From: a virus
Length of the DNA: 36,852 nucleotides
Virus record (IMG/VR): IMGVR_UViG_3300020172_003342
Span: 1 to 36,852 of that record
Reading direction: 5' to 3' (one strand)
The notes beneath the pieces were generated by a model. It saw nothing but the letters and a program-made list of their open reading frames with translations. It ran no database searches and was not told where the DNA came from. This document shows, piece by piece, positions 1 through 8,517 of this stretch (positions are counted from its first letter, which is position 1; the number at the start of each line of letters is the position of its first letter). The translations under genes were made by a program, and so were the position numbers.

Positions 1-2590
1 CACTATAATTTATGCCACCACCTCCACCACCACCACCACCAGCAGCAGCGACAACAATGCTACTGCCAACATATATCCCTGAGGCACCACCACCACCACC
101 ACCAGCACCACTACCACCATCATGCCCAGCAGTGCCACCGATACCACCGTTTCCAATAGAAGAGGATCCACCGGCAGCTCGTCCAGAGTCAGGTCCGCGA
201 CCGGACCCACCCCCGCTACCTCCAGCACCAACAACAATAGATATTACTTGTCCAGGAGTTACTGCATACCCAGTACCGCTTACTACATTCCCACCCTTAC
301 CGGCAAGACCAGAATAGGAATCACTACCACCACCACCACCACCTCCGCCAGTAACTAATATGTTAAGCGTGGTTACATAGGCTGGCACAGTCCAGGTAGA
401 ATTGGAAGTCCATGTGTATGAATATGGAGGTATCGCATAAGTTACAACATGTGTAGCAGTTCTTCCATCACTAGCTGTTAATGTAAATGTATAGGTACCT
501 GGTGATCCTGTTGGGGTAAGTGTTTCGGTAGATCCACCGTTAGCATCGAACGGATATGGTCCACTTGCATACCCAGTAGAAGAAGATACGGTATATGTTC
601 CACTTATTGGACCATTTGCAACAGTCCATGAATATGGTTGACCAATGGTCCCTCGACCGGTTCCAGTAATCGTAATGGATGAATATACAACAGAAATGGT
701 TTTTGTTACTTCTGTTCCATTTCCAAAATGAAAGACCAAGTCAAATGTACCAACATCCGGATAGAATGATCCAGTGTTCGAATACGCACCTGATGAATTT
801 AATGATAATGTCCCGGATGCTGGAAATCTCGGTTTATTTGGAGCAGTAGTTGTTACATACCATGTATCATTTGCAACCCCACCAGAAATAGAATAGCTAA
901 AGTCGTTCAATACATAAACTGTACTTGGTACTGTAACCGTAGCTATTGTTACCGATGTATCATTTACTGTAATTGATGCGCTATCCGCTAATACATTACC
1001 ATTTAAGGTATCACGTAGTTGTAATTTGAAATTTTCCGAACCTTCTGAAGCTTGATCAGCAGATAATACGGCAGATATAACCTTAGTGAAATACTGATCA
1101 CCATACGTATCAGCCGTTAATGCAACGGTGATTGGATTATTATTATAAAAACCACTAGTAAAATCAGGGGATGTTGCAGTGCCACTGGTTGTTAAATAAT
1201 AGGTGGTACTAGATGATGTTACCGCATTCCCGTAAATAGTAAAGGTCACTGTTCCACCCTCATTAACACTTGTCACATTCGCACTAATTGAAAATGATTC
1301 AGATGTTATCGATGTATCATTTACTGTTATTTCTGGACTGGTTGCAATAACTGTACCACTTGCTGAACCTGTTCTCAATTGAAGTTTAAATTTTTCAATA
1401 CCTTCTGATCTTAAATCAGCTCTTAAAATGCTAGTATCGGTATATATAAAATTTTTATCTAGATTTGCACTGGTCGTCAATGATACTGTAATATTACCAT
1501 TGAAATAATCACCAGTATTAAAATCATCTGCATTTACTACACCAGCGGTAGTTAGTGTCGTTAAATAATATGTAGTAACGGATGGAGGGACAGCTTGTCC
1601 TGAAATGGTTATATTAAATGAACTACCTTCATTTACACTTGTTGAATTTATACCGATAGCATATACTGGCACAACTTCACCACCACTAAACTCTCCTGTC
1701 GCGGATGGAGCAGATACTGATACATAATCCCCGCTAGCTCTATATGCTTTTACAATACTTATTAAAGTACCATCAACATTAACATCACTAATTTCAGTAC
1801 CGTCTGCATCAATAAAAGATATTGTTAATATAATCGTTGCACTAGATGATGTAGATAATTTAGCTCTTATATTATATGAATTACTTGTAAATCCTGTTGA
1901 TGGAGATTTAGTATATATCAACGATTCTGAGGTCGTTAAATCACTAGCTCCTATAACAGAAGTTAACACAGAGTTTGCACCAACAACTTGATAAGAATTA
2001 TACTTTGCAATTCGTATTGTACCAATATCTGATAGTAAAGATGTCCATGAAGTATTTTTTGTTGTTGATGAACCATTGCTTCTACTTGCAGATATATCAA
2101 TACAACTTCCAGAATTGAAGAAATATCTCATTTCACTATCATTAGTAAATGTTATTGTTACAGTGTGTGTCATGGTTGAATTCCAAGATACATTCTTTGT
2201 ACCAGTAACTAAAACATCTTGCGATACTTGGGATAATGGTGGGATTACATATCTATCCGTTTCACAGGCATTCGCCATTGTTAAATATGTATTTCTATCA
2301 TCTTCACTTAGAATATTAGTATATAATAATCTATCCTCATCTGTAATAACTGTTGTATTCCTAGGAGTTTTTAATGTGGCTGACCCAGTTTGATGTATTC
2401 TAGCTTTTAAAATATCAGTTCTCAAATTTGACCACTGATTTACACTTATCTTTGCACCAGGTGATATTTGTGAACTAAGAACAGTTTGTCCATATCCATA
2501 ATCATTAGACCCAGTTCCCAAAACATTAGCGATTTTAGACTGTATATCATTATAATGTGTTGCTTTAATTAATTTATATTGTTCTGACAT
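1..2590 (-). CDS. Long tail fibre/adhesin with Calx-beta-like repeats and glycine-rich end (partial)
   Basis: The frame is open from an ATG at 2590 to the left edge (863 codons, no stop), so the 3' end is missing. The start follows AAAGGA six bases upstream and begins MSEQYKLIKATHYNDIQSKI. Seen: an N-terminal region of about 140 residues; two related modules at about residues 305-430 and 430-545, each opening with TSVNEG and closing with EG-x-E-x-FKLQLR and ITVNDTS, which fits the Calx-beta fold; Ig-like beta-rich segments at about 545-715; then a TWTVP motif and a strongly glycine-rich stretch from about residue 735 with runs of up to nine Gly. In phages, glycine-rich ends of this sort occur on receptor-binding adhesins. 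It is the last gene seen in the leftward block, next to three other fibre genes, so I infer a host-contact fibre. Fibre role fairly sure; receptor unknown. Confidence 0.8.
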   Translation of the reverse strand, partial: MSEQYKLIKATHYNDIQSKIANVLGTGSNDYGYGQTVLSSQISPGAKISVNQWSNLRTDILKARIHQTGSATLKTPRNTTVITDEDRLLYTNILSEDDRNTYLTMANACETDRYVIPPLSQVSQDVLVTGTKNVSWNSTMTHTVTITFTNDSEMRYFFNSGSCIDISASRSNGSSTTKNTSWTSLLSDIGTIRIAKYNSYQVVGANSVLTSVIGASDLTTSESLIYTKSPSTGFTSNSYNIRAKLSTSSSATIILTISFIDADGTEISDVNVDGTLISIVKAYRASGDYVSVSAPSATGEFSGGEVVPVYAIGINSTSVNEGSSFNITISGQAVPPSVTTYYLTTLTTAGVVNADDFNTGDYFNGNITVSLTTSANLDKNFIYTDTSILRADLRSEGIEKFKLQLRTGSASGTVIATSPEITVNDTSITSESFSISANVTSVNEGGTVTFTIYGNAVTSSSTTYYLTTSGTATSPDFTSGFYNNNPITVALTADTYGDQYFTKVISAVLSADQASEGSENFKLQLRDTLNGNVLADSASITVNDTSVTIATVTVPSTVYVLNDFSYSISGGVANDTWYVTTTAPNKPRFPASGTLSLNSSGAYSNTGSFYPDVGTFDLVFHFGNGTEVTKTISVVYSSITITGTGRGTIGQPYSWTVANGPISGTYTVSSSTGYASGPYPFDANGGSTETLTPTGSPGTYTFTLTASDGRTATHVVTYAIPPYSYTWTSNSTWTVPAYVTTLNILVTGGGGGGGGSDSYSGLAGKGGNVVSGTGYAVTPGQVISIVVGAGGSGGGSGRGPDSGRAAGGSSSIGNGGIGGTAGHDGGSGAGGGGGGASGIYVGSSIVVAAAGGGGGGGGGINYS
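15..49. repeat. CCA/GGT trinucleotide repeat coding for poly-glycine
   Basis: On the plus strand this is a run of CCA, CCT and CAG-type triplets; on the coding (minus) strand it reads as GGT/GGA codons followed by GCT-type codons, giving a glycine run and then alanines in the partial fibre. Similar runs lie at about 85-103 and 325-343. Because the unit is three bases, gain or loss of units would change glycine number without breaking the frame. Confidence 0.7.
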
Positions 2591-2599
2591 AAATTTCCT

Positions 2600-4135
2600 T
2601 TATAAAATCACTGCTTCAACAATTTTTACATCTGGGTTAGTATTATCTTCTAACGCAATAGCAAAAACAAGATCTGGCATCTCAAGTGGTGTTAAAGCCT
2701 TTGCTACACCGTTTGTATATGCAATTAATCTATCACCTTTTTTAACAGGTCCGTATACTTTAACCGGAACCCGTCCTTTAAGTGCAATATATGTTCCATC
2801 TACTAAATGACTATTCATCATATATGCTGGATTTTCTGATATTGTTCCCAATGCTCTATATCCTGATTGACATGCGGTAACTTCTTTTTCACCACCAACC
2901 ATAACAACTGTACCAACTTCATAATTTTTATCAGCTAAGTATTTCTCAGCCAAGTCAGCATAATATGCCGATGTTGCAGTACCAACAAAATATGTTGCTT
3001 TAATTGAACCAGCAGTTGTTGCAACACCATTAATCATTTCATTGGCATTTGTTCTAGCAACAACTGTTCCAGATGAAGCATCAATACTGGCAGATCTATA
3101 AGTACCACCAACTGATAAATTATCAGCATTATCGGCTGTACCTTTAAATAATGTTGCATATACTTTATTAAATCTACTAGTAGAAGAACCGATAATAGAT
3201 ATATTGTCTTCACCAGGTACCAAATCAATACCAACTATTTTTAATGGTGTTTTTGTAGAATTATTAACAGTTGTTTTGAAAATTATTTGATCACTTACCT
3301 TATTATGAATAATTGGTATTAATGGTCCACCACTAGTTTGTGCTTCATTATAGATCCATAATCGATAATTAGGTGCATCACCACCAACAGTTAATCCAAC
3401 TTCAGGAAAATGCACCTGTGTAGTAAACGATGCATTGCTTGCATATGCAAATTCTGATGGTAGATGGCCACCTAATCGGTCAGCATTTGTAGCAGTTCCC
3501 CAAAATCTATGATCTGTGATTGTTTGACCTGGTTGTAAATCATCATTTGTATTTCTTAATGTAATACCTTTTTGGATTTTTGTAAATCCAGCAATAGGAT
3601 TAATAGTATCATCTAATGTAAATACTGAATCACGACTAATAGTAAATATTGTTTCACCGTTTACAATGCCTTGAATAATAGCATGACTTATATGGTCCGA
3701 TGAGGCATCTATAACATTTTTAGAAAGCATTTCAGTAGTTTGTGTACCAGCAGCTTGTGGGCCAATAAGTACATATTGGGTTCCATCCCATGTATTAAGT
3801 TGATTATGCAATGTATCAAACCACATATCACCAACCGTAAGCCCTGCTGGAGCACTATCTCCGATTTCAGCACCACCGGTTGTACGCCATTTAACACTAT
3901 CAAAAAACTTTAATTTACTAGTGCCGCTATCAAACCAAATTTGACCCTTAACAGCTTTTGATGGTGGATATGGGCGTGAAAAATTTTCTAATAAAAATAC
4001 AAAATTTTCATTTTGTGATTCACCATAACCGGCATAATTTTTACCAATTAGTTTAATATCAAGGGTAGTATCAATTGTTCCATCTGCTACTACTGCTATT
4101 TGATCCCCATTTGTATTATTGATGATATATGACAT
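2600..4135 (-). CDS. Tail fibre protein, paralog 3, with chaperone-like C-terminal domain
   Basis: A 511-aa protein whose first ~250 residues match those of the two genes upstream: MSYIIN start, TDxxLIGKNYAGYGE, NENFVFLLENF, a GQIWFD motif, GDMWFDT, LIGP and RFWGTA. The middle is beta-rich and variable. The last ~125 residues contain YADLAEKYLADKNYEVGTVV followed by motifs such as NPAYMMN and VPVKVYGPVKKGD, a C-terminal type common in phage fibres and resembling self-cleaving intramolecular chaperone (peptidase G2-like) domains. That resemblance is recalled, not tested. AAGGA lies ten bases before the ATG and an AATAAATA late-promoter candidate sits in the gap upstream. Inferred role: trimeric fibre or fibre tip at the baseplate edge. 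Confidence 0.8.
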   Translation of the reverse strand: MSYIINNTNGDQIAVVADGTIDTTLDIKLIGKNYAGYGESQNENFVFLLENFSRPYPPSKAVKGQIWFDSGTSKLKFFDSVKWRTTGGAEIGDSAPAGLTVGDMWFDTLHNQLNTWDGTQYVLIGPQAAGTQTTEMLSKNVIDASSDHISHAIIQGIVNGETIFTISRDSVFTLDDTINPIAGFTKIQKGITLRNTNDDLQPGQTITDHRFWGTATNADRLGGHLPSEFAYASNASFTTQVHFPEVGLTVGGDAPNYRLWIYNEAQTSGGPLIPIIHNKVSDQIIFKTTVNNSTKTPLKIVGIDLVPGEDNISIIGSSTSRFNKVYATLFKGTADNADNLSVGGTYRSASIDASSGTVVARTNANEMINGVATTAGSIKATYFVGTATSAYYADLAEKYLADKNYEVGTVVMVGGEKEVTACQSGYRALGTISENPAYMMNSHLVDGTYIALKGRVPVKVYGPVKKGDRLIAYTNGVAKALTPLEMPDLVFAIALEDNTNPDVKIVEAVIL

Positions 4136-4159
4136 CGTATTTAATTCCTTATGATAGTA

Positions 4160-4167
4160 TATTTATT
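4160..4167 (-). promoter_or_regulatory. Candidate gp55-type late promoter (AATAAATA)
   Basis: Read on the minus strand the box is AATAAATA, 24 bases before the ATG of the 511-aa fibre gene, with AAGGA between them. It fits the NATAAATA form of the T4-type late -10 box. It lies in a 36-base gap within an otherwise tightly packed gene block. Confidence 0.5.
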
Positions 4168-4171
4168 CTTA

Positions 4172-5725
4172 CTATAAATTATTTTGCCATTCCCAATCTC
4201 CAGAACTACTTAATTTAAATAATCTTATAGTTATATTATCTGGTTCATTACAAACTACTCTACATAATGTATTAGTAAAATAATCAGTTGATGGGAATAC
4301 TTTTGACAAATAATCAGTCGCAATAGTAATATTGCTTATATTTGCTGTATTTAATGATATACCAAGTGGTCTACTTTTAACCGTAGAATTTAATTTATTT
4401 AAATTTACGGCATCTGTCCCAGCAGTTGCAGATGCTACATTAACTATTTTTGAACTACTGGCGTTTATGTTTCCAGATCCTTTTGGTAATAATACTATAT
4501 CACCATTTACTTGACCTGTATTTACATAACTAATAGTAGAATCATTGATGTTTATTGAATCAACTTGTAGAGTCCCCAATATTCCAACACTAGTCAAACT
4601 GGAGTTGACAATCGTTGACCCTAATGTATCTGAACTTACTACACTGACCCCATTAATTTTATAATCATTACCAGATGAAACATTTATACTCTCAGATAAT
4701 AGTAAACTACTAGAATTAACATCCCATGTTAATGTTACAGCAGATGACGGTCCTATATTAATAGATGAATTTGTTGTTATATCACCGGTGGATAATATAT
4801 CACCAGTTACATCCATTGCTGCTAATGGATTGTTATTAAAAATACCAACTCTTTCGTTTATAGCATTGATTGTTATTGCTGGTCTTATACCACCATTGTT
4901 TAGAATATTAATCTTAAAATCTTGATTTGTTGCATTAGAATTTATGCTAAACAGATCTGGTAGTACTTGAATCTCGTTGCTACTATTTTGACCCAATACC
5001 AATGGTTTATTATTCAATATAGTCATAACACCATAAAAGATATTATCATTATTTTTATTAACAAAACTAGATGCAGTTTTCAAACTTCCATCAGCTGGAT
5101 CAACTAATGCATCAGCAGATGCAGCTCTAGTATGAAACTTTATACCTGAATAATTACCGGTATTAAATCCAACTTCTACATTCCCAGTAAATCCAGCAAT
5201 AGGTGATTGTGGTATAAATGCATCTTTACTAAATAACCCAATTAAAACTCTTGCTACATACACTAAAACAATTGTATGCCTATTATTACTGATATCCAAA
5301 ACATCAACTGTTTGACATCCTGAAATTCCTTGTTGATATGAATATCCAGGACCAGCTAATATAGTAGAAACACCATCATTAAAATATAATTGTTGTCTGT
5401 ATGAATCAACCCACAAATCACCAGATGATATAGAACTGGGTACAATATTTGATACAATGGTTCCACCACTAACCTTGAATAATGTTCCATCATATATTTT
5501 TAATCTACCTTCGGACGTGTCATACCATAATTGCCCAGTAATAGGACTGTTTGGGGGGGATGTATTAGCGAAATTTTCCAATAAATATACTAAATTTTCA
5601 TTAAAAAACTCACCATATGAACTTGAATTTTTCCCAAGTAAAGTTAAATCAGTAGCATGATCAACTGTCCCATCTACTATTTCGGTTAATCTAGAACCAT
5701 CAGTTTTGTTTATAATATAACTCAT
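4172..5725 (-). CDS. Tail fibre protein, paralog 2
   Basis: A 517-aa protein with the shared fibre N-terminal module (MSYIINKTDGS, LLGKNSSSYGEFFNENLVYL, GQLWYDT, GDLWVDS, LAGPGY) over roughly residues 1-190. The rest is a serine-, asparagine- and isoleucine-rich beta region (residues 190-460) and a short C-terminal part ending in WEWQNN. It has no collar domain and no G2-like C-terminus, so its tip differs from both sister proteins. The ATG overlaps the stop of the upstream fibre gene by one base (TAATG), which suggests translational coupling, and its own ribosome site is weak. It may be a fibre shaft or an alternative receptor-binding protein. Confidence 0.78.
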   Translation of the reverse strand: MSYIINKTDGSRLTEIVDGTVDHATDLTLLGKNSSSYGEFFNENLVYLLENFANTSPPNSPITGQLWYDTSEGRLKIYDGTLFKVSGGTIVSNIVPSSISSGDLWVDSYRQQLYFNDGVSTILAGPGYSYQQGISGCQTVDVLDISNNRHTIVLVYVARVLIGLFSKDAFIPQSPIAGFTGNVEVGFNTGNYSGIKFHTRAASADALVDPADGSLKTASSFVNKNNDNIFYGVMTILNNKPLVLGQNSSNEIQVLPDLFSINSNATNQDFKINILNNGGIRPAITINAINERVGIFNNNPLAAMDVTGDILSTGDITTNSSINIGPSSAVTLTWDVNSSSLLLSESINVSSGNDYKINGVSVVSSDTLGSTIVNSSLTSVGILGTLQVDSININDSTISYVNTGQVNGDIVLLPKGSGNINASSSKIVNVASATAGTDAVNLNKLNSTVKSRPLGISLNTANISNITIATDYLSKVFPSTDYFTNTLCRVVCNEPDNITIRLFKLSSSGDWEWQNNL

Positions 5726-7863
5726 TATAGTACACCAGTAAAAATTATATAATTAATTGTTAAGTATGGATTCATTACCGAGAATGGTTGTCCCAAACTT
5801 GTATTAGGAGGTGTCAATACACCACCACTGTTCGATAATGCATTTCCTGTACTAGAATTTGGCATTCCTCTAGCAGGTGTTACACCATCACTGTCATCAT
5901 ATCCAGCATTTGGTAGACCAACTGCATAATATTGCTGTGATTTATCTGGTGAATCAGATCTAAGATTATGTTTATGGTCTGGGATATTTCCAAACACTAA
6001 TGAAGTGCTTTCTGACCCAGCATTATATCCAGTAACATCCGCTGATAAATCTGTTACTCTATTTGCCGATCCACCACCAGAATCTACCAATACATTTGGA
6101 TCTGCTTTACTTGGAACTGTTGTATTATTATCCATATTGTCACGACCAAGTGCAAATCTACCTCGTAAATCTGGTAGTGCAAATGTCCCGGCACCAATTA
6201 ATAATTCAACATCTTTATATGTATAGCCAAGCAAATTATATAAATCGGTATAATCTCGTATCAAAACCTCGCTACCATCACATAGCAAATACCCAGTTGG
6301 AGCTGCTTGACCAGCATATGGTAGAATTGTTCCAATAGGCACCGTTGCCACATTTGAAAATATATCTGCTTTCGATATTTTTTTAAGACCAATATTAGCA
6401 ACTGATGACCTATAAATTAAAAAATCATCAGTATCGATTGATGTGGTTACTCTTCCCTTAGAAGTTATCAAGTCTTGGGATATAACAGTATTAAATGTTG
6501 CAGGGCCAGATCTTCCATCAAAGTCAACAATATTAGTGTTAACAACATCACCAGTCAAACTAAATCGAGTAGGACTTGCTAATTGTGCAGCTTTTCCAGT
6601 AATATCACCTGTCAATGTTCCAGTAATATTGCCGTTCAAATTACCAATAAATTGATTCGCATATACATATCTAAATTTTTTAGATGATGAACCAATATCA
6701 TAACTTGTAGTATCAGATGGTAATATAACACTTGTATTAACTGGATTACCGGTATTATCCAAGTTGCTTAGATATAATTTACCATGTATTGTTACATCTT
6801 TGCTAAAATTCGAATTATCAGCAACTAATATTCCACCAGAATTAACTATTAATCCACAACCAGTTGAATCTTTTGTTCCATTTGTTATTAATGCACCACT
6901 TGATGTTATATTTCCTAGTACATCTAATACTTCAGATGGATTTATGTTATTCGATCCAATACCAACTCTAGTAGCATCCATATGAACAATAGATGCAGTA
7001 TTACTAACGCTAAAATCAATGGTCTTTCCGCCTGATTTTATCATTGCAGAATTAGATGATGTTGTTATACTAAACAACAAATCACTTCCTATTTTAATTC
7101 CAGTATCAGTTCTAATACTTAATTGTACATTTGTCGGCACTGTTACATCAGTTCTTAAAAAATTAGATGAATTAACGGGTTGCCCATTAACTACTAACGA
7201 ATCAGCTTTTTCAGCAATACCCCAAAATCTACTTGGAGTGGATGTAAGGGTATTATCAGAATTAATACTACTTAGATTAACACCTTCTTTTATAGTATTG
7301 AAACCAATAATAGTTGTTTTAGGAGTGAAGGTAGTTTTACTAATAATAGCAATTCTATTATCAGCAGAATACATTGATATAATACTATGAGAAATATTAT
7401 TAACATCTACAATAGTTTCATTCAATGGACCTGTTTTTGAACCTGATGTGTATTGAGGTCCAACCAACAACCATCCAGACCCTGAAAATATATTCAATTG
7501 TTGGTTCGTTGTATCAACCCATATATCCCCTGCTATACTAGATTCCTTTGTCGGAGCTGTTGGTGATTTTTTAACACCACCAGCAATTACCCATCCATTA
7601 TTAGTACCATCATATACTTTTAATTGATTTATAGATGGGGAGTTATCAAACCATAATTGACCCTGCACAGGTTTAGATGGTGGAGATACGTTAGCAAAAT
7701 TCTCTAATAGATGTAGAAAATTTTCTGCAACATATGGCCCATATCCTGAAAAATTTTTTCCAACAAATGTCAAATCTGTTTGCACATTCAATGATTGATC
7801 TTCAACTGTTATTGCTTGTTTAGATGAATTATTTGTTTCGGTAAATGTTACTTGATATGACAT
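5725..7863 (-). CDS. Tail fibre protein, paralog 1, with phage tail collar domain (gp12-like tip)
   Basis: A 712-aa protein. Residues 1-250 carry the shared fibre module (MSYQVTFTETNN, FVGKNFSGYGPYVAENFLHL, PVQGQLWFD, GDIWVDT, LLVGP, SRFWGIAEKAD). A beta-rich shaft follows. From about residue 508 there is a clear phage tail collar domain: VPIGTILPYAG, PTGYLLCDGS, then FALPDLRGRF near residues 562-571. Further on, H630 and H632 (PDHKHNL) recall the HxH metal-binding motif of T4 gp12, and the protein ends with the typical MNPYLTINYIIF. T4 gp12, the short tail fibre, binds the cell surface irreversibly, and I infer a similar role here. AGGAG lies seven bases before the ATG. It is first in the three-gene fibre array. 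Confidence 0.87.
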   Translation of the reverse strand: MSYQVTFTETNNSSKQAITVEDQSLNVQTDLTFVGKNFSGYGPYVAENFLHLLENFANVSPPSKPVQGQLWFDNSPSINQLKVYDGTNNGWVIAGGVKKSPTAPTKESSIAGDIWVDTTNQQLNIFSGSGWLLVGPQYTSGSKTGPLNETIVDVNNISHSIISMYSADNRIAIISKTTFTPKTTIIGFNTIKEGVNLSSINSDNTLTSTPSRFWGIAEKADSLVVNGQPVNSSNFLRTDVTVPTNVQLSIRTDTGIKIGSDLLFSITTSSNSAMIKSGGKTIDFSVSNTASIVHMDATRVGIGSNNINPSEVLDVLGNITSSGALITNGTKDSTGCGLIVNSGGILVADNSNFSKDVTIHGKLYLSNLDNTGNPVNTSVILPSDTTSYDIGSSSKKFRYVYANQFIGNLNGNITGTLTGDITGKAAQLASPTRFSLTGDVVNTNIVDFDGRSGPATFNTVISQDLITSKGRVTTSIDTDDFLIYRSSVANIGLKKISKADIFSNVATVPIGTILPYAGQAAPTGYLLCDGSEVLIRDYTDLYNLLGYTYKDVELLIGAGTFALPDLRGRFALGRDNMDNNTTVPSKADPNVLVDSGGGSANRVTDLSADVTGYNAGSESTSLVFGNIPDHKHNLRSDSPDKSQQYYAVGLPNAGYDDSDGVTPARGMPNSSTGNALSNSGGVLTPPNTSLGQPFSVMNPYLTINYIIFTGVL

Positions 7864-7864
7864 A

Positions 7865-8461
7865 TTAAACTCCTACCAAACCAGTTAAACTTTGAATACG
7901 AACTGTATAATCAATCTGAATTAATCTGTTTAAAGATTTTTGAACAGGATGAAACATAACATGTGTGAGTAATAAACCACCTGCTGATTTCAAACCAAGT
8001 TCATCAAATACATATGCGCTTTCATTATTATTTGTTGTATCATATGCATTTTGACCATCTGGCTCTCCATAATCCAATAAGCACGTAACAAATACATCGG
8101 TATAATTAGTACCAGTCACATGTCTTGTTTCAATTAAGTTTCTGGTTGGATCTCGATTAGTTGGGGAATTTCCATCAACTACCTTTGTATAAGTTTCATT
8201 ATATAAACTAGCATTAGACCCAGTACTGTTTGGTGTTAAATATGTAATAATACCAGTTGGATCAATAGATGTTCCACCATTACCGAATGCCATCTCATGT
8301 ATAATGCCTTGGTTGGTATTAGCAATACTCTGTGCCAAGGCAATACTCATATTTTCATACTGAATTGCATTTGTCTTATCAATGAATACCTCATTAGATA
8401 GTGGGTCATATATCTTTATATGACCTCTAATATGTACTCCTGTCATGTCTTTATTCTGCAT
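7865..8461 (-). CDS. Uncharacterised virion protein between the giant wedge protein and the fibres
   Basis: I do not recognise this by name. The frame could begin at 8491, but I chose the ATG at 8461 (MQNKDMTGVHIRGH, 198 aa) because AAGAGAGA stands just before it and no ribosome site precedes 8491. Its sequence (AQSIANTNQGIIHEMAFGNG near the N-terminus, then FDELGLKS, LLTHVMFHPV and QIDYTVRIQ towards the end) has no transmembrane segment or signal peptide and looks like a beta-rich structural protein. A GATAAATA late-promoter candidate lies 20 bases upstream. Its place between baseplate wedge and fibre genes suggests a fibre-attachment or baseplate-rim role, which is inference only. Confidence 0.7.
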   Translation of the reverse strand: MQNKDMTGVHIRGHIKIYDPLSNEVFIDKTNAIQYENMSIALAQSIANTNQGIIHEMAFGNGGTSIDPTGIITYLTPNSTGSNASLYNETYTKVVDGNSPTNRDPTRNLIETRHVTGTNYTDVFVTCLLDYGEPDGQNAYDTTNNNESAYVFDELGLKSAGGLLLTHVMFHPVQKSLNRLIQIDYTVRIQSLTGLVGV

Positions 8462-8481
8462 ATTAATCTCTCTTATCCATA

Positions 8482-8489
8482 TATTTATC
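8482..8489 (-). promoter_or_regulatory. Candidate gp55-type late promoter (GATAAATA)
   Basis: The minus strand reads GATAAATA, 20 bases before the chosen ATG at 8461, in the 56-base gap after the giant gene. Transcription starting about seven bases downstream would leave a leader of about 14 bases holding AAGAGAGA. Placement and motif both support a late promoter for the fibre genes. Confidence 0.5.
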
Positions 8490-8517
8490 AAGTATTATTA
8501 TCTACTGGTTTAATCAA

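Noticed and set aside
12-358. Plus-strand proline-rich frames at the left edge
   Set aside because: They are the complement of glycine codons in the minus-strand fibre gene, which is open through the whole region and has a proper start and ribosome site.
2076-2393. Plus-strand frame of 105 codons
   Set aside because: It lies inside the partial fibre gene on the other strand, with no ribosome site and no family features.
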